Source: CAYZQH01 sp050300015
GTDB taxonomy: Bacteria > Pseudomonadota > Gammaproteobacteria > Pseudomonadales > Cellvibrionaceae
Assembly: GCA_050300015.1 (NCBI GenBank)
Contig: JBNKWZ010000021.1
Location: 186,001 to 250,000, forward strand
Length of the DNA: 64,000 bases
Direction: 5' to 3'
This document shows, piece after piece, positions 15,792-26,500 of the stretch. The notes beneath the pieces are model-generated. The model was not told the origin of the DNA, made no database searches, and saw only the letters and a program-made list of their open reading frames with translations. Positions within the stretch are counted from its first letter, which is position 1. Every line of letters begins with the position of its first letter. The position numbers and the translations under genes were made by a program.

Positions 15792-17255
15792 TTATCTCTG
15801 TGGGGGCGGTTTACTTCTGGATCGAATCAAGCGCTTGTTCAGTGCCTGGCGAGAAATGCCAAGTAAACCTGCCGCAACCCCTTGGTTGTCGTCAGCGCGA
15901 GCCAAGGCCTCATTGATTAAAGACGTCTCCGCTTCTTTTAGCGTGGGCAGTTTGACTGGAAAGCTCAGAGCAGTTGGCGGGGCATCGACCAGCACGGGTG
16001 ATTCCCAATCATCAGCTCTGCCCAAGGCCTTTTTGAATGCGCTAAGCCCCAAAACTGGCCCTCTGTGTCTGGCAATGGCGTCGAAAATCATACCCTCCAA
16101 TTCCCGCACATTGCCTGGGAAATCATAAGTATTAAGCAGTTGATACAAGGCGGTGGGGACTGATGGTGGCGGGCAATCCAGTTCACGCGCGGTGCGTTCG
16201 ATAAAATGCTCGATCAGCAGTGGCAAATCATCCATTCTCTCACGCAGTGGCGTAACCCAGACGTGGTGGGGCTTGAGTCGATAGTACAAGTCCTGACGAA
16301 AGTCACCGCGTTTAATGGCGGCACTTAAATCCACATTGGTGGCCACTACGATTCGAGCGGTACTGAGTCGAGGTAAATCCTCACCGAGGGCGTAGTACTC
16401 GCGCTCTTGAAGCAGGCGTAAAAGTTTGACTTGGGAGGCGATGGACAAGTCGCCAATCTCATCTAGAAACAGCGTGCCGTGCTCGGCCGAAGCAATCAGT
16501 CCATCTCGTTTAGTGTCGGCACCGGTAAACGCCCCTTTTTTGTGGCCAAAAAGCGTATCTGAAAAGGTGGAGTCATCAAGGCCAGAGACGGTCACCGCAA
16601 CGAACTGGCCTGTTCTACCGGAGGCGTTGTGAACTGAGCGGGCAAATAATTCTTTACCGGTGCCCGTTTCTCCTGTAATTAAAACGGGTTGAGCGCTGCG
16701 CGCAATGGCATCAATATAACAGCATAAATCCCGCATGTTTTCGTTTTCGGTAATGATGTGTTCGAAGGCTTCTGGTTTTGCCAATTGCCTTGTTAGCAGG
16801 TTTTGGCGGAGCGAGGAAACTTCGCTTCTAAGGCTCGCGGCCTCGAGAGCGCGATTCACCGAACTCACCAAGCGCGTTTTTTCCACGGGCTTGACCATGT
16901 AGTCAAAAGCCCCGTTTTTCATACAGTTGACTGCCGTATCCACCTCATTGGCAGCGGTGAGTATAATCACTGCTGTTTCAGGGTGCTTTTGTTTAATGAG
17001 CTGCAGTAAGGCTTCTCCGCCGATGTAGGGCATATTGAGATCGATTAGGGCCACTGCAACAGGTTCGGAGTACAAGTAGCGCTCAACTTCGCGGCTGTCA
17101 GAAAACGTTTGTACGTTGGCGATGCCAGAGGTGCGCAAAGCCAAGCTAGTGCTGCGTAAAAGCTGTGGCTCGTCATCTACGAGCAATACATTGGGGTCAG
17201 ATACTGTCACGGGGCTTCTCGTTTCTGTTCTGGGGGGGCATAGGGACCTTGCCAA
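15792..17255 (-). CDS. NtrC-family sigma-54-dependent response regulator
   Basis: 487 residues in three parts. The receiver domain (about 20-140) has D27/D28, phospho-acceptor D72 and K122. The AAA+ domain (about 165-400) has Walker A GETGTGKE (195-202), the sigma-54 contact loop GAFTGA (241-246), and Walker B GTLFLDEIGD. A Fis-type helix-turn-helix lies at the end (GVAAGLLGISRQALNKRL). It activates transcription at -24/-12 promoters when phosphorylated. The kinase gene lies 117 bp upstream on the same strand and is the likely partner. The ATG at 17255 has AAGG 5 nt upstream. A GTG at 17210 is an alternative that removes a 15-residue extension lacking homology. Confidence 0.92.
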   Translation of the reverse strand: MARSLCPPRTETRSPVTVSDPNVLLVDDEPQLLRSTSLALRTSGIANVQTFSDSREVERYLYSEPVAVALIDLNMPYIGGEALLQLIKQKHPETAVIILTAANEVDTAVNCMKNGAFDYMVKPVEKTRLVSSVNRALEAASLRSEVSSLRQNLLTRQLAKPEAFEHIITENENMRDLCCYIDAIARSAQPVLITGETGTGKELFARSVHNASGRTGQFVAVTVSGLDDSTFSDTLFGHKKGAFTGADTKRDGLIASAEHGTLFLDEIGDLSIASQVKLLRLLQEREYYALGEDLPRLSTARIVVATNVDLSAAIKRGDFRQDLYYRLKPHHVWVTPLRERMDDLPLLIEHFIERTARELDCPPPSVPTALYQLLNTYDFPGNVRELEGMIFDAIARHRGPVLGLSAFKKALGRADDWESPVLVDAPPTALSFPVKLPTLKEAETSLINEALARADDNQGVAAGLLGISRQALNKRLIRSRSKPPPQR

Positions 17256-17372
17256 TCAGGGGTGTCCACTTATTTCTACCATAAATCTACTCTGGCCGAG
17301 CATGTTTCGCATTTTATTCCGCGTATTTTACTGCGTTTTGGTTGGCTGGGCGATTAATGTAAGGGGCCACTA

Positions 17373-20300
17373 TCAGGCTTCTGTGTTTTCTGTGCGCTCC
17401 AATGCCGGCAGTTGAATGCGCAAGGTGGTGCCATGTTTTGTATTTTGACGAGCACTCATGTGGCCACCGTGCTCCTGAATCAATCGGTAAGAAATGGCAA
17501 GCCCTAAGCCGGTACCCCCTTGCTCTTGTTTGGTGGTGAAAAACGGGTCAAAGATTCGGGAAAGGTCTTCCTCGGGAATGCCGCAGCCGGAGTCTTCAAT
17601 CTCACAAACCACGCACTTTTCATCACTCGATAAAAATGTACTTAAGTTTATTTCACTGCCTGCCGTGGGGGATGACTCAATCGCGTTCATAATCAAATTT
17701 ACCAAAACCTGTTCTAAGCGTTGTGCGTCCCCCCAAATTGGGGGGAGAACCTCACTCAGGGCTGTGAGAATGCGAGTGTCGTTTTTTTCAATTAATGTCG
17801 AGAGCAAGTGCAGGGTTTTTATCACAACATCATTAAAACAGGTGGCGGTGTACTCGGAGTTTTCTTGCGGGCGAGCAAAGTCTTTGAGATCGTTCACTAT
17901 GCGATTGATACGTTGAGACGACATACGAATGTCTTGTAATAACTCCGGTATGGTATCGCGAACTTCTTCTAACGGAAGCCCGTTGACAGATTGGTTGGCT
18001 GACAGATCGGGGTGTTGTTTGAGCAGTCCCAGTATGGGCAAGCAAAACCCCTCTAAGAGCTCGGCGTTCATTTGAATAAGGTGATTTGGATTGTTAATTT
18101 CGTGCGCCACACCTGCCACCATGGTACCGATTGAGGCTAATTTGTCGGCTTGTATCAACTGCTTTTGTTGTACATCGGCTGTTTTCTGAAGTGTTCGAAG
18201 CGGTGACACGTCGTGAATGATCGCCAGTACACTCGGTTTTTGAGCAATGACCACATGGCGCCACGATAGCAGACCATAAATATGCGTGTCATTGGAGACC
18301 TTTAATATGACCTCGATGTTCGTTGTAGAACTTTGGGCGTCGATATACTGTGCAATGCAGGGTGGGTTGGCTTGTTCCAAGTATAGTGGAATGTTGTCCA
18401 GTGTCTTACCCAGCAGCGTTTGTTCGTCGACAGACAGCATTTGTGTAAGGGCTTGATTGACTTTAATCAGTCGTTTGTCTTTTTGATTGAGTAAGAAAAT
18501 TCCGTCTGGGCTAGAGTCGAAGGCGGTCGCAAATAATTCTTGTGATGCCCGCAGTTGGATTTCGATTTGTTTTTGTTCCGTCACGTCCATCATGATGCCA
18601 AATATACGTGGAGTGGTCTTGCCGCCAGCGTAAAATGGCGTGAAGGTGCCACGCATAAACCGGTGTTCCTCGTCGAGCCGAATGATACGAAATTCATTGG
18701 TAAAAGACTTCTCACGGGCGCTGATCAATAGATGTTCCACCAAAGCGTGGTCATCAGGATGGACATGCTGTACGAATGCTTGTTGATCAAATTGACGTTG
18801 TTGGGGTGGGTGTCCCAGTAGTCGATAGAATTCATCACTGCACAGTAGTTTTTGCGTTTTGCAATCGAGCAGCCAGTGGCCCATATGGGCAATGGCTTGT
18901 GCCTGTGCTAGGCGGGCCTCACTTTCCACCAGGGCTCTTTGACTCTTACTGCGTTCATCTTCAGCGCGACGCCGGTCTGTAATATCGATTAAAATGCCAA
19001 AGGTGGATTCAACAATATTGTTGACGATGTGTTTGCGAGTGATCGCTTGTACAAAACGAGTTTCACCGTTTTTCCAAACAATGCGGTGCTCGGCACCAGC
19101 AGCTTGTGTGCGCGGATCCGATAATGTGTGAATGATATAGCTTCGGTCCTCAGGGTGGATCCGTTCGATTAAGTGGCGCCATTGGATGTCGTCTGCATCT
19201 GGATCAAAGCCATAAATGCGGGCGAATTCATCACTTACCTGCAGTTTTTCGGTTTCTGTAAAATAACTCCAATGGCCCATATGGGCCAAAGCTTGTGCTT
19301 CAGTAAGCCGTGCTTGGCTTAGGTACAATTGCTGCTCGCGCTCCTCCAATGCTTTTTGCGTGGTGAGGGATTGTGTTATATCGGTGGTGATGCCCCAGAT
19401 GGAATGCAGGGTGTTGTCTTCAATCCAGCAGGTCAAACTGTTGCGAAAATACCGCGTATTACCCTGCATGTCCTGAAATTGCGTCACCTTGTCTTTGACT
19501 CGGTACTGCTGATTTACCAGAGTGGTAAACAGCGGCTCATCAATAAAGGGCAGGTCTTTCAAATGAGGTGTTTGCGCTATGCTGTCAAGGCCTAAAGAAT
19601 GCAGTATGGCGGTATTCAGTTCACCCAGAATACCGTGCTGATAAATCTGATGGACTTGTTCATTTTCTGGTGATTCAAGATCTATCGGTTTGGCCAGGTC
19701 ACAGCACCAGATCATCTCAGGGTTGTTCAGGGCCAGCGCCGAAAATTTTCGATTGGCCAATTCTAGTTGTGCTTTCTCCTGCGACCATTGCTTTTGCAGG
19801 GTCACTATGCCGGAGTCGATGGTGTCCCATGCGTCTATGCCACTGCTGAGCGTTTCGGGTTCAGTGCTTTTTTGGGGGTTTTGAGGGCGTATAGCGGATT
19901 GTATGGCTCGCGTGGTTTTGCGTAGGGGTTGTAAATAGCCTTTTTGCAAGAAATGCCTGATTACCACAGCCACCAATAGCATTTGAATGAGGGCTGCTGT
20001 TGCGAGAATAAACCCCTTGTGCAGTAGTTGGTGTTTCAGTTGTTCGGCTTCCAATTGAACGGTGAGTGAACCCAATGGAGCGGACGGGTTAACGGTGTTG
20101 TGGCGCAACTCAAAGTGAAAGGTGGGTACGCTGTTAGTGGGCGTGAGAGTTCCCAGGTTTATAGTCGCTATGCCACTGGCTTGTATGGATACATGACGGA
20201 TGTTGGGTAGCGCATAAAGACTATTGGCCAACCTTTGGCATTGAACCTGGTCCAACTCCCAGGCGGCCGCAGATAGAAAAGGTAGCGTTTGGGATTTGAC

Positions 20301-20504
20301 GGCTTCAATCTCCCGGTGAATGTTGGTTTGTTGGTGGCGGTAATCTAAATACATAATGATGCTATTGGCGATCAGTGCCCCCACAAGGCTTGTGAATAGA
20401 AAGCCCAAGATCAGTTGTGTATGGAATCGCATGGTTTTCATAAAGCGTGTAAGGCGTGCATGTACCCACCGAGAGGTTATTGGGTTTTTATCTGAAAGAG
20501 GCAT
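17373..20504 (-). CDS. Membrane-bound hybrid-free PAS sensor histidine kinase
   Basis: About 1043 residues from the ATG at 20504; the frame is open to 20630, but the extra 42 residues are Arg-rich and poorly supported. Order of parts: membrane helix 1 (LILGFLFTSLVGALIANSI), a periplasmic domain of about 100 residues, membrane helix 2, then four PAS domains. Two of these are near-duplicates sharing the AQAxAHMGHW opening and SDEF segment. They are followed by the dimerisation/phosphorylation region with His in GVAHEINNP and an HATPase domain ending GTGLGLAISYRLIQEHGG. No receiver domain is attached. It is the probable partner of the sigma-54 regulator just downstream. The signal is unknown. 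Confidence 0.9.
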   Translation of the reverse strand: MPLSDKNPITSRWVHARLTRFMKTMRFHTQLILGFLFTSLVGALIANSIIMYLDYRHQQTNIHREIEAVKSQTLPFLSAAAWELDQVQCQRLANSLYALPNIRHVSIQASGIATINLGTLTPTNSVPTFHFELRHNTVNPSAPLGSLTVQLEAEQLKHQLLHKGFILATAALIQMLLVAVVIRHFLQKGYLQPLRKTTRAIQSAIRPQNPQKSTEPETLSSGIDAWDTIDSGIVTLQKQWSQEKAQLELANRKFSALALNNPEMIWCCDLAKPIDLESPENEQVHQIYQHGILGELNTAILHSLGLDSIAQTPHLKDLPFIDEPLFTTLVNQQYRVKDKVTQFQDMQGNTRYFRNSLTCWIEDNTLHSIWGITTDITQSLTTQKALEEREQQLYLSQARLTEAQALAHMGHWSYFTETEKLQVSDEFARIYGFDPDADDIQWRHLIERIHPEDRSYIIHTLSDPRTQAAGAEHRIVWKNGETRFVQAITRKHIVNNIVESTFGILIDITDRRRAEDERSKSQRALVESEARLAQAQAIAHMGHWLLDCKTQKLLCSDEFYRLLGHPPQQRQFDQQAFVQHVHPDDHALVEHLLISAREKSFTNEFRIIRLDEEHRFMRGTFTPFYAGGKTTPRIFGIMMDVTEQKQIEIQLRASQELFATAFDSSPDGIFLLNQKDKRLIKVNQALTQMLSVDEQTLLGKTLDNIPLYLEQANPPCIAQYIDAQSSTTNIEVILKVSNDTHIYGLLSWRHVVIAQKPSVLAIIHDVSPLRTLQKTADVQQKQLIQADKLASIGTMVAGVAHEINNPNHLIQMNAELLEGFCLPILGLLKQHPDLSANQSVNGLPLEEVRDTIPELLQDIRMSSQRINRIVNDLKDFARPQENSEYTATCFNDVVIKTLHLLSTLIEKNDTRILTALSEVLPPIWGDAQRLEQVLVNLIMNAIESSPTAGSEINLSTFLSSDEKCVVCEIEDSGCGIPEEDLSRIFDPFFTTKQEQGGTGLGLAISYRLIQEHGGHMSARQNTKHGTTLRIQLPALERTENTEA

Positions 20505-20809
20505 CCCTGCACATCCAAAACTCACCCGAATTTGGGCGGTGACAGTCTCGGTTGAGTCCAATCGATCGCGTTTCCTCCGAAGCCTTCGCTGATGAGCGTG
20601 CTTATGACGGGATCGTAATGTTTGGCCCAAAGGCGGTGGGTCACGCCGAAGTTCGCAAGGGTGTTGCGAGTGGTTGGGCTGTGAAGAGGCCTAACGCCCC
20701 CTTTTGGGTGCCATCGATTCAGGTGATTTGACCACCGATATCCGTGAGTATAACGCCTTATGCGTCTTTGGCGTTGACTTTGACGCTACTCGCGGGCCCT
20801 TCTAACTGC

Positions 20810-20815
20810 TATAAT
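20810..20815 (+). promoter_or_regulatory. Candidate -10 element for icd
   Basis: A consensus TATAAT. Transcription would start near 20821-20823, just before the leader stem at 20828. No good -35 hexamer is found at 16-18 bp; a TTGACG lies further upstream with a 24-bp gap. The element is therefore an extended or activated promoter candidate. Confidence 0.45.
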
Positions 20816-20827
20816 CCAATGTCCTTT

Positions 20828-20933
20828 TCCTGGGGAAACCTCTGATCAAGTCCAATGGATTTCCGTAAACGGATAAAGCCCAGTTGGGCCAAGTCAGAGG
20901 TTCTCTAGGTCTAACGCAGTGTCCTTCCCAGGA
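20828..20933 (+). ncRNA. Structured 5' leader RNA of icd (candidate riboswitch or cis-regulatory RNA)
   Basis: Two coaxial helices can form. The outer one pairs TCCTGGGGA (20828-20836) with TTCCCAGGA (20925-20933), 9 bp including one G-U. It continues directly into AACCTCTGA (20837-20845) with TCAGAGGTT (20894-20902), 9 perfect bp. A 22-nt unpaired or side region (20903-20924) is on the 3' side only. Inside the second helix are two short hairpins, TCCG-TAAA-CGGA (20862-20873) and GCCC-AGTT-GGGC (20878-20889), giving a three-way junction. It lies 82 nt before the icd start codon. I do not recognise it as a known class. The pairing is read by eye, not computed. Confidence 0.6.
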
Positions 20934-21015
20934 GGCTGCTTCTTTGTTGAATCTATAAGCCCCAAATCGGCGCGTTGGCGCTGGTTGCCTCGCTTTTTGA
21001 ATCAAAGGTAAACGA

Positions 21016-23244
21016 ATGTCTACAGAGAAACCCACCATCATCTACACCGAGACCGATGAAGCACCCGCTTTGGCCACCTACTCCCTATTACCCATTGTGC
21101 AAGCGTTCGCCGGTGTCGCAGGCATTGATGTCACTACTAAAGATATCTCGCTGTCAGGTCGAATCCTCGCTCAGTTTGTTGATGGTTTATCGACTGACGA
21201 GCAGCACGACGATGCGCTGTCTTGGCTTGGCGATTTGGCCAGAAAACCAGAGGCGAATATCATCAAGTTACCTAACATCAGTGCTTCTATCCCGCAGATG
21301 AAGGCGGCCATCAAGGAGCTGCAAGCGAAAGGCTATGCGTTGCCTGACTACCCGGAAGAGCCCAAAAACGACCAGGAGCGAGAAGCAAAATCGCGCTATG
21401 ACAAAATTAAAGGCAGCGCGGTGAACCCGGTGTTGAGGGAGGGTAATTCTGACCGTAGGGCCCCTGCCTCGGTAAAAGCCTATGCTCGAAAAAACCCTCA
21501 TTCAATGGGTGCGTGGTCCGCGGATTCTAAGTCGCATGTGGCCTCCATGTCAGAAGGGGACTTTTATGGCAGCGAACTGTCAGTGACAGTGCAAAACGCC
21601 TGTGATGTGAAGATTCAGCATGTGGGTTCGGACGGTACGACCACGGTATTAAAAGCCAGTACGCCATTATTGGCAGGTGAAGTAATCGATGGCTCTGTTA
21701 TGAGCATTCAGGCTTTGAATGCCTTTTTGGCGAGGGAAATTCAAGCGGCGAATGAGGAAGGTATTTTACTGTCGCTGCACATGAAGGCCACTATGATGAA
21801 GGTGTCTGACCCCATCATATTTGGTCACGCGGTTAAAACCTATTATCAAGAAGTGTTTGACAAGCATGCCAAAACCTTTGAAGCACTTGGGGTGGATGCC
21901 AACAACGGCCTGGGTGATGTTTATGCAAAAATTCAAACGCTAGGTGACGCAGAAAGAGCAGCTATCGAAGCCGATATAGAAGCGGTGTATGCATCGCGTC
22001 CACCATTGGCGATGGTCAACTCCGACAAGGGGATCACCAATTTACATGTACCCAGTGACGTGATTATTGATGCTTCCATGCCTGCGGCTATACGCTCTTC
22101 TGGGCAGATGTGGGGCCCTGATGGCAAGTTGCACGATACCAAAGCGTTGATCCCAGATCGCTGCTATGCCGGTGTTTATCAATCCACCATCGAGTTTTGT
22201 AAAGCCAACGGCGCGTTTGATCCCACCACCATGGGCAGCGTGCCAAATGTGGGGTTAATGGCGCAAAAAGCGGAAGAGTACGGTTCTCATGACAAGACTT
22301 TTGAAGTGCCCGCGAACGGTACGGTGCAAGTAGTGGATGAGGCCGGTACCGTGTTGATCGAGCACTCTGTTGCGGCAGGTGATATTTGGCGCATGTGTCA
22401 AACCAAAGATGCACCGATTCAAGACTGGGTGAAACTGGCTGTGAATCGCGCACGTTTAAGCGGTACGCCCGCCGTGTTTTGGTTGGATGAAAATCGCGCA
22501 CACGATGCACAACTTATCAATAAGGTGAACCAATATTTGCCGCTGCACGACACTGAGGGGCTGGACATTCGTATTTTGGACCCCGTGGCGGCCACCACGT
22601 TTACCTTGGCACGTATCAAAGATGGCCTGGATACCATCTCTGTGACCGGTAATGTTTTACGCGATTATCTCACTGACTTATTTCCCATTTTGGAATTGGG
22701 CACCAGCGCTAAAATGCTATCGATTGTTCCGCTCATGAGTGGTGGTGGGTTGTTTGAGACGGGTGCTGGTGGGTCTGCACCTAAACATGTTGAGCAACTG
22801 GTCAATGAAAATCACTTGCGTTGGGATTCGCTTGGCGAGTTTTTGGCACTGGCAGCGTCCTTGGAGCACCTGGGGCAAGTTACCGGGAATAGCAAGGCCG
22901 CAGTACTGAGTCAAACGTTGGATCAAGCCACGGGTCGCTTTTTGGACGAAAATAAATCGCCTTCGCGTAAAGCCGGAGAGCTGGATAATCGCGGTAGCCA
23001 TTTTTATTTGGCAATGTTCTGGGCAGAAGCTTTGGCCGCACAAGCCGATGATCCGCAATTACAAGAAACTTTTGCCCCAATAGCCGACGCCATGCGTCAA
23101 AGTGAGTCGACCATTGTGACAGAGTTAAACGCTGTGCAAGGTCACAGTGTTGACATCGGTGGTTATTATCGTCTGGATACCGAAAAGGTTGCGGCTGTGA
23201 TGCGTCCAAGCACTACATTGAATACCATATTGGCGCAACTCTAA
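21016..23244 (+). CDS. icd: NADP-dependent isocitrate dehydrogenase, monomeric type
   Basis: 742 residues, the normal size of the monomeric (IDH-II) class, which converts isocitrate to 2-oxoglutarate and CO2 with NADP in the TCA cycle. Family landmarks include the N-terminal IIYTETDEAPALATYSLLPIVQAF, the SNPVLREGNSDRRAP-type substrate loop (here NPVLREGNSDRRAP), the KPHSMGxW-like segment RKNPHSMGAW, MKATMMKVSDPIIFGH, and the C-terminal LDNRGSHFYLAMFWAEAL. The start ATG has AAAGG 7 nt upstream. It is preceded by a strongly folded leader (20828-20933) and followed by a terminator-like hairpin, so it appears monocistronic. Confidence 0.97.
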   Translation: MSTEKPTIIYTETDEAPALATYSLLPIVQAFAGVAGIDVTTKDISLSGRILAQFVDGLSTDEQHDDALSWLGDLARKPEANIIKLPNISASIPQMKAAIKELQAKGYALPDYPEEPKNDQEREAKSRYDKIKGSAVNPVLREGNSDRRAPASVKAYARKNPHSMGAWSADSKSHVASMSEGDFYGSELSVTVQNACDVKIQHVGSDGTTTVLKASTPLLAGEVIDGSVMSIQALNAFLAREIQAANEEGILLSLHMKATMMKVSDPIIFGHAVKTYYQEVFDKHAKTFEALGVDANNGLGDVYAKIQTLGDAERAAIEADIEAVYASRPPLAMVNSDKGITNLHVPSDVIIDASMPAAIRSSGQMWGPDGKLHDTKALIPDRCYAGVYQSTIEFCKANGAFDPTTMGSVPNVGLMAQKAEEYGSHDKTFEVPANGTVQVVDEAGTVLIEHSVAAGDIWRMCQTKDAPIQDWVKLAVNRARLSGTPAVFWLDENRAHDAQLINKVNQYLPLHDTEGLDIRILDPVAATTFTLARIKDGLDTISVTGNVLRDYLTDLFPILELGTSAKMLSIVPLMSGGGLFETGAGGSAPKHVEQLVNENHLRWDSLGEFLALAASLEHLGQVTGNSKAAVLSQTLDQATGRFLDENKSPSRKAGELDNRGSHFYLAMFWAEALAAQADDPQLQETFAPIADAMRQSESTIVTELNAVQGHSVDIGGYYRLDTEKVAAVMRPSTTLNTILAQL

Positions 23245-23252
23245 AGCCTACT

Positions 23253-23290
23253 GGCGCCCGACTGAAGTCATTGGGAGGGCGCCTTTCCCC
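23253..23290 (+). terminator. Terminator-like hairpin after icd
   Basis: GGCGCCC (23253-23259) and GGGCGCC (23277-23283) form a perfect 7-bp stem with a 17-nt loop, followed by TTTCCCC. It begins 9 bp after the icd stop. The T-run is interrupted, so efficiency is uncertain. Confidence 0.5.
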
Positions 23291-23513
23291 TTAAATTCGC
23301 ACCACGTTTCTCGTTAGGGCCCCAATTTGGAGCACCCAAAAGTCGTCGTTGTGGGCTCTGATTGACGTTCAGCCCATTGCGTTACTGGGTGGCGTGGGGA
23401 AATTCCAGCAATTGCACCATTTTTAAAATTTGTACAATATGGTACGAGAATTGAGTGGTACTCCGCTGGAGCACCATTGACGAAACTGGGTCAGCGAGAG
23501 ATCCCAAAAGCCT

Positions 23514-26500
23514 ATGAAGCGGAAGTCGATTTTAAATCAGTTAACTCAGCAGATTGATAGGGTGGTGTTAAGCCGTCAGCACCCGGTTACAGGGTTGCTC
23601 CCGGCCAGTACCAGCGTCAACACGCATGGCGATTATACGGATGCTTGGGTGCGCGACAACGTATATTCGGTAATGTGTGTGTGGTCTTTAAGTATGGCTT
23701 TGCGCCATGCAGGAGAGGACATTAAAGCCGATCAACTTGAGCAGTCCACCACCAAGCTCATGCGCGGGTTGCTCAACAGTATGATGCGCCAAGCCAGCAA
23801 GGTGGAGACTTTCAAACACACATTGGATCAAACTGATGCCTTACACGCCAAATACGACACCCAAACGGGGTTAGAGGTGGTGGCCGATGATGCGTGGGGG
23901 CATTTACAAATTGATGCAACGTCTTTGTTTTTGCTAATGCTGGCGCAAATGTCGGCATCGGGTCTGCGTATCGTGATGACTTACGACGAGGTGGATTTTG
24001 TTCAAAACCTGGTGTACTACATTGCCAGTGCTTACCGTACCCCAGATTTCGGGATTTGGGAGCGGGGCAACAAAATTAACAATGGCAAGACAGAAATTAA
24101 CGCCAGTTCGGTCGGTATGGCGAAGGCAGCGCTGCAAGCACTCGATGATTTCAACTTATTTGGCAAAGGTGATGACCCCCGCGCGATCATCCATTCTGTG
24201 CCGGATGCTATTTCCAATGCGCGTAATACTTTAGGCGCACTGTTGCCGAGAGAGTCCTTATCCAAAGAGACGGACAGCGCCTTGTTAAGTGTGATCGGGT
24301 ACCCAGCATTTGCAGTGGGTAATAAGGCGCTTGCCACCAAAACCCGAGACAATATTTTGGCTAAACTCGGTGGAAATTACGGTTGTAAACGTTTTTTGTG
24401 GGATGGTCATCAAACAGCGATTGAAGAGAGCTCGCGACTGTACTACGAACATTCAGAATTGGCTAATTTTGAGCACATTGAGTCGGAATGGCCTCTATTT
24501 TTTACTTATCTCTATATTCATGCCTTGTTCGATGGCAATACCACAACTGCAGCGCATTACCGTAAAAAACTTGAGTCCTTAATGGTTGAGGTGGATGGTC
24601 AAGGATTGATTCCCGAATTGTACTTTGTTCCAAAAGAAAACATCGAAGCGGAAAAGCTCAAGCCCAAATCACAAGCGCGCGAGGCCAACGACAACGTGCC
24701 GTTGGTATGGGCACAAAGTTTATATTGGGTCGGTTTAATGCTAGACGAAGGTTTGGTGTTTCGGGATGACCTTGACCCTTTAAAAATGCGTCGACGAGCG
24801 CGCAATGTTAGCACTACGCAAATCGCTCTGGTGGTTTTGGCCGAAAATGACTTTGTGAAAAAAAACCTGCTGGAACACGGCGTGATATCTGAAACCTTAG
24901 AAGATATCGCCCCTATTCAAGTGATGTCTGCACGTGAGTTGGTGGATGCCTACACCCACGTGGGTGCAAACCAAGCCTTAAATTTAACCGGTAGACCTCG
25001 TCGACGATTGCAAAGCTTGGCCACATCTCAAACTTACCAAGTGAATAATCAATTGTTTTTATGCTTGTCTTCCATTCAAGGTGACAATACCGATTATATT
25101 GAGTACGACTCAGGGTATTTGGCACGCGTGATAGAGCGTGAGCTTGAGCATATCCGCACGCAGTGGTGGCGACCTGAAGCCGCCGTTTTTACCTGGCTCA
25201 TCGAGGAAGAGTATTGCCGGGCCGACAACAAGGCCCAACTGTTTAAAGCCATACGGGACTATCAACTCAGATCACTGTCTGACAGCGTGGGCTATGCTTC
25301 GGCCAGTCTGGCAGTGCGTGCATCCAAATTGAATGCGTTTTCAGTGCCCCGCTACCACGCAACGCCACAAATTGATGACGGTAACCAGCAGGTGTGGGAT
25401 ACCACTCGGTGGGAGCCACGCCTACAACTTTTGTTGGAATGTCTGGCCGTAGAAACCGATGAAACCTGTTACCGCACTCTCGAAGCGTTTATGGCTCAGC
25501 ATGGGTTTGAAACGCAATTTAGTGATGGTGACAGTCGCTTGAGTATGAGTGAGCTTCAGCGCTGTCTATATGCGCAGGCCAACTCTAAGGGGTATTGGTT
25601 AACGGCGCGTTATTGTTATGACCTTCAGGGGCTGTATCGTCCTGAGATGGCCGACGGGCTGGCCATGCTGGCAGCGAGGCACTTGATGGTCGTGGTCGGT
25701 AAAGAAAAATCCGAGTCCGTTGTCATTGATGCGCCGCAAGATGCCCAGTGGTTGAACGCTGTGATTCAAAAAGTGTATGCCTCCGGTATCGAGCGAGCAT
25801 TGGCGCATGAGTTATTGTTATTGGTGGGTCATTTGATGCGCATTGAGCCGCGACTGTTTGACGGTTTGCGCTCAATCAAGCTGCAAAACCTTATCGCCCT
25901 ATGTGCGCCGGAAAAGGACTATCGCAGTGAGCTTGACCTGTTAATGGCAGTGGGTGCTATGTCGCCATCCGCCATATTTGAAACGGTGTACGATAGTTTT
26001 GAGCGTCAACATTTGGCTTACACTCGGGGGCTGAACACCGGATACTCCGCGAGAAAGCTCAGTGATGCGGCCCTTGATGATGCCATGCTGGACACCGATT
26101 GGTTTGAGTGGCGCTCTGCGAGAGGCAGCATAACGACGTTGGATGATGAATTTTTAAAGGCCATTTGGCAAAGCTTGGCCTGTGCGCAAACCTTGGCATT
26201 CAGTGAACTCGGAAACCATGAGCACACCCTAAATTGTGAGTTAACACGTAGTTCCATGACTCCCGGTGAAACCAGCTTTGCAAATCTCATTGATGGTTTG
26301 ACGCAGCATTTACACCCAACGTATTACAAGTGCGCGGTACTTGAAGCGCTGTATGCTTTTACGCAATTTTGTAAAGCGAACGAGGGTGTACAGTTTTCTG
26401 AACCACTGGTTTTACCGCAAGTGTTAGAGCGGGCTGCAAAAAGTTTTATTTGGGACTCTGGTGTAACCAGTTTGGTCAAAAGAGACTTGGATGTTTTACT

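Larger units (their letters stand above)
20505..21015. other. Divergent intergenic region carrying the icd promoter and leader
   Basis: The region separates the kinase gene (minus) from icd (plus). It contains a TATAAT at 20810-20815 and the structured leader at 20828-20933. A ribosome-binding site AAAGG for icd lies 7 nt before the ATG at 21016. The first 126 bp could instead belong to an N-terminal extension of the kinase. Confidence 0.6.

Noticed and set aside
20505..20630. 42-residue N-terminal extension of the large kinase
   Set aside because: The extension is Arg-rich without similarity to a signal or domain; the ATG at 20504 directly precedes the membrane segment. It remains an alternative.
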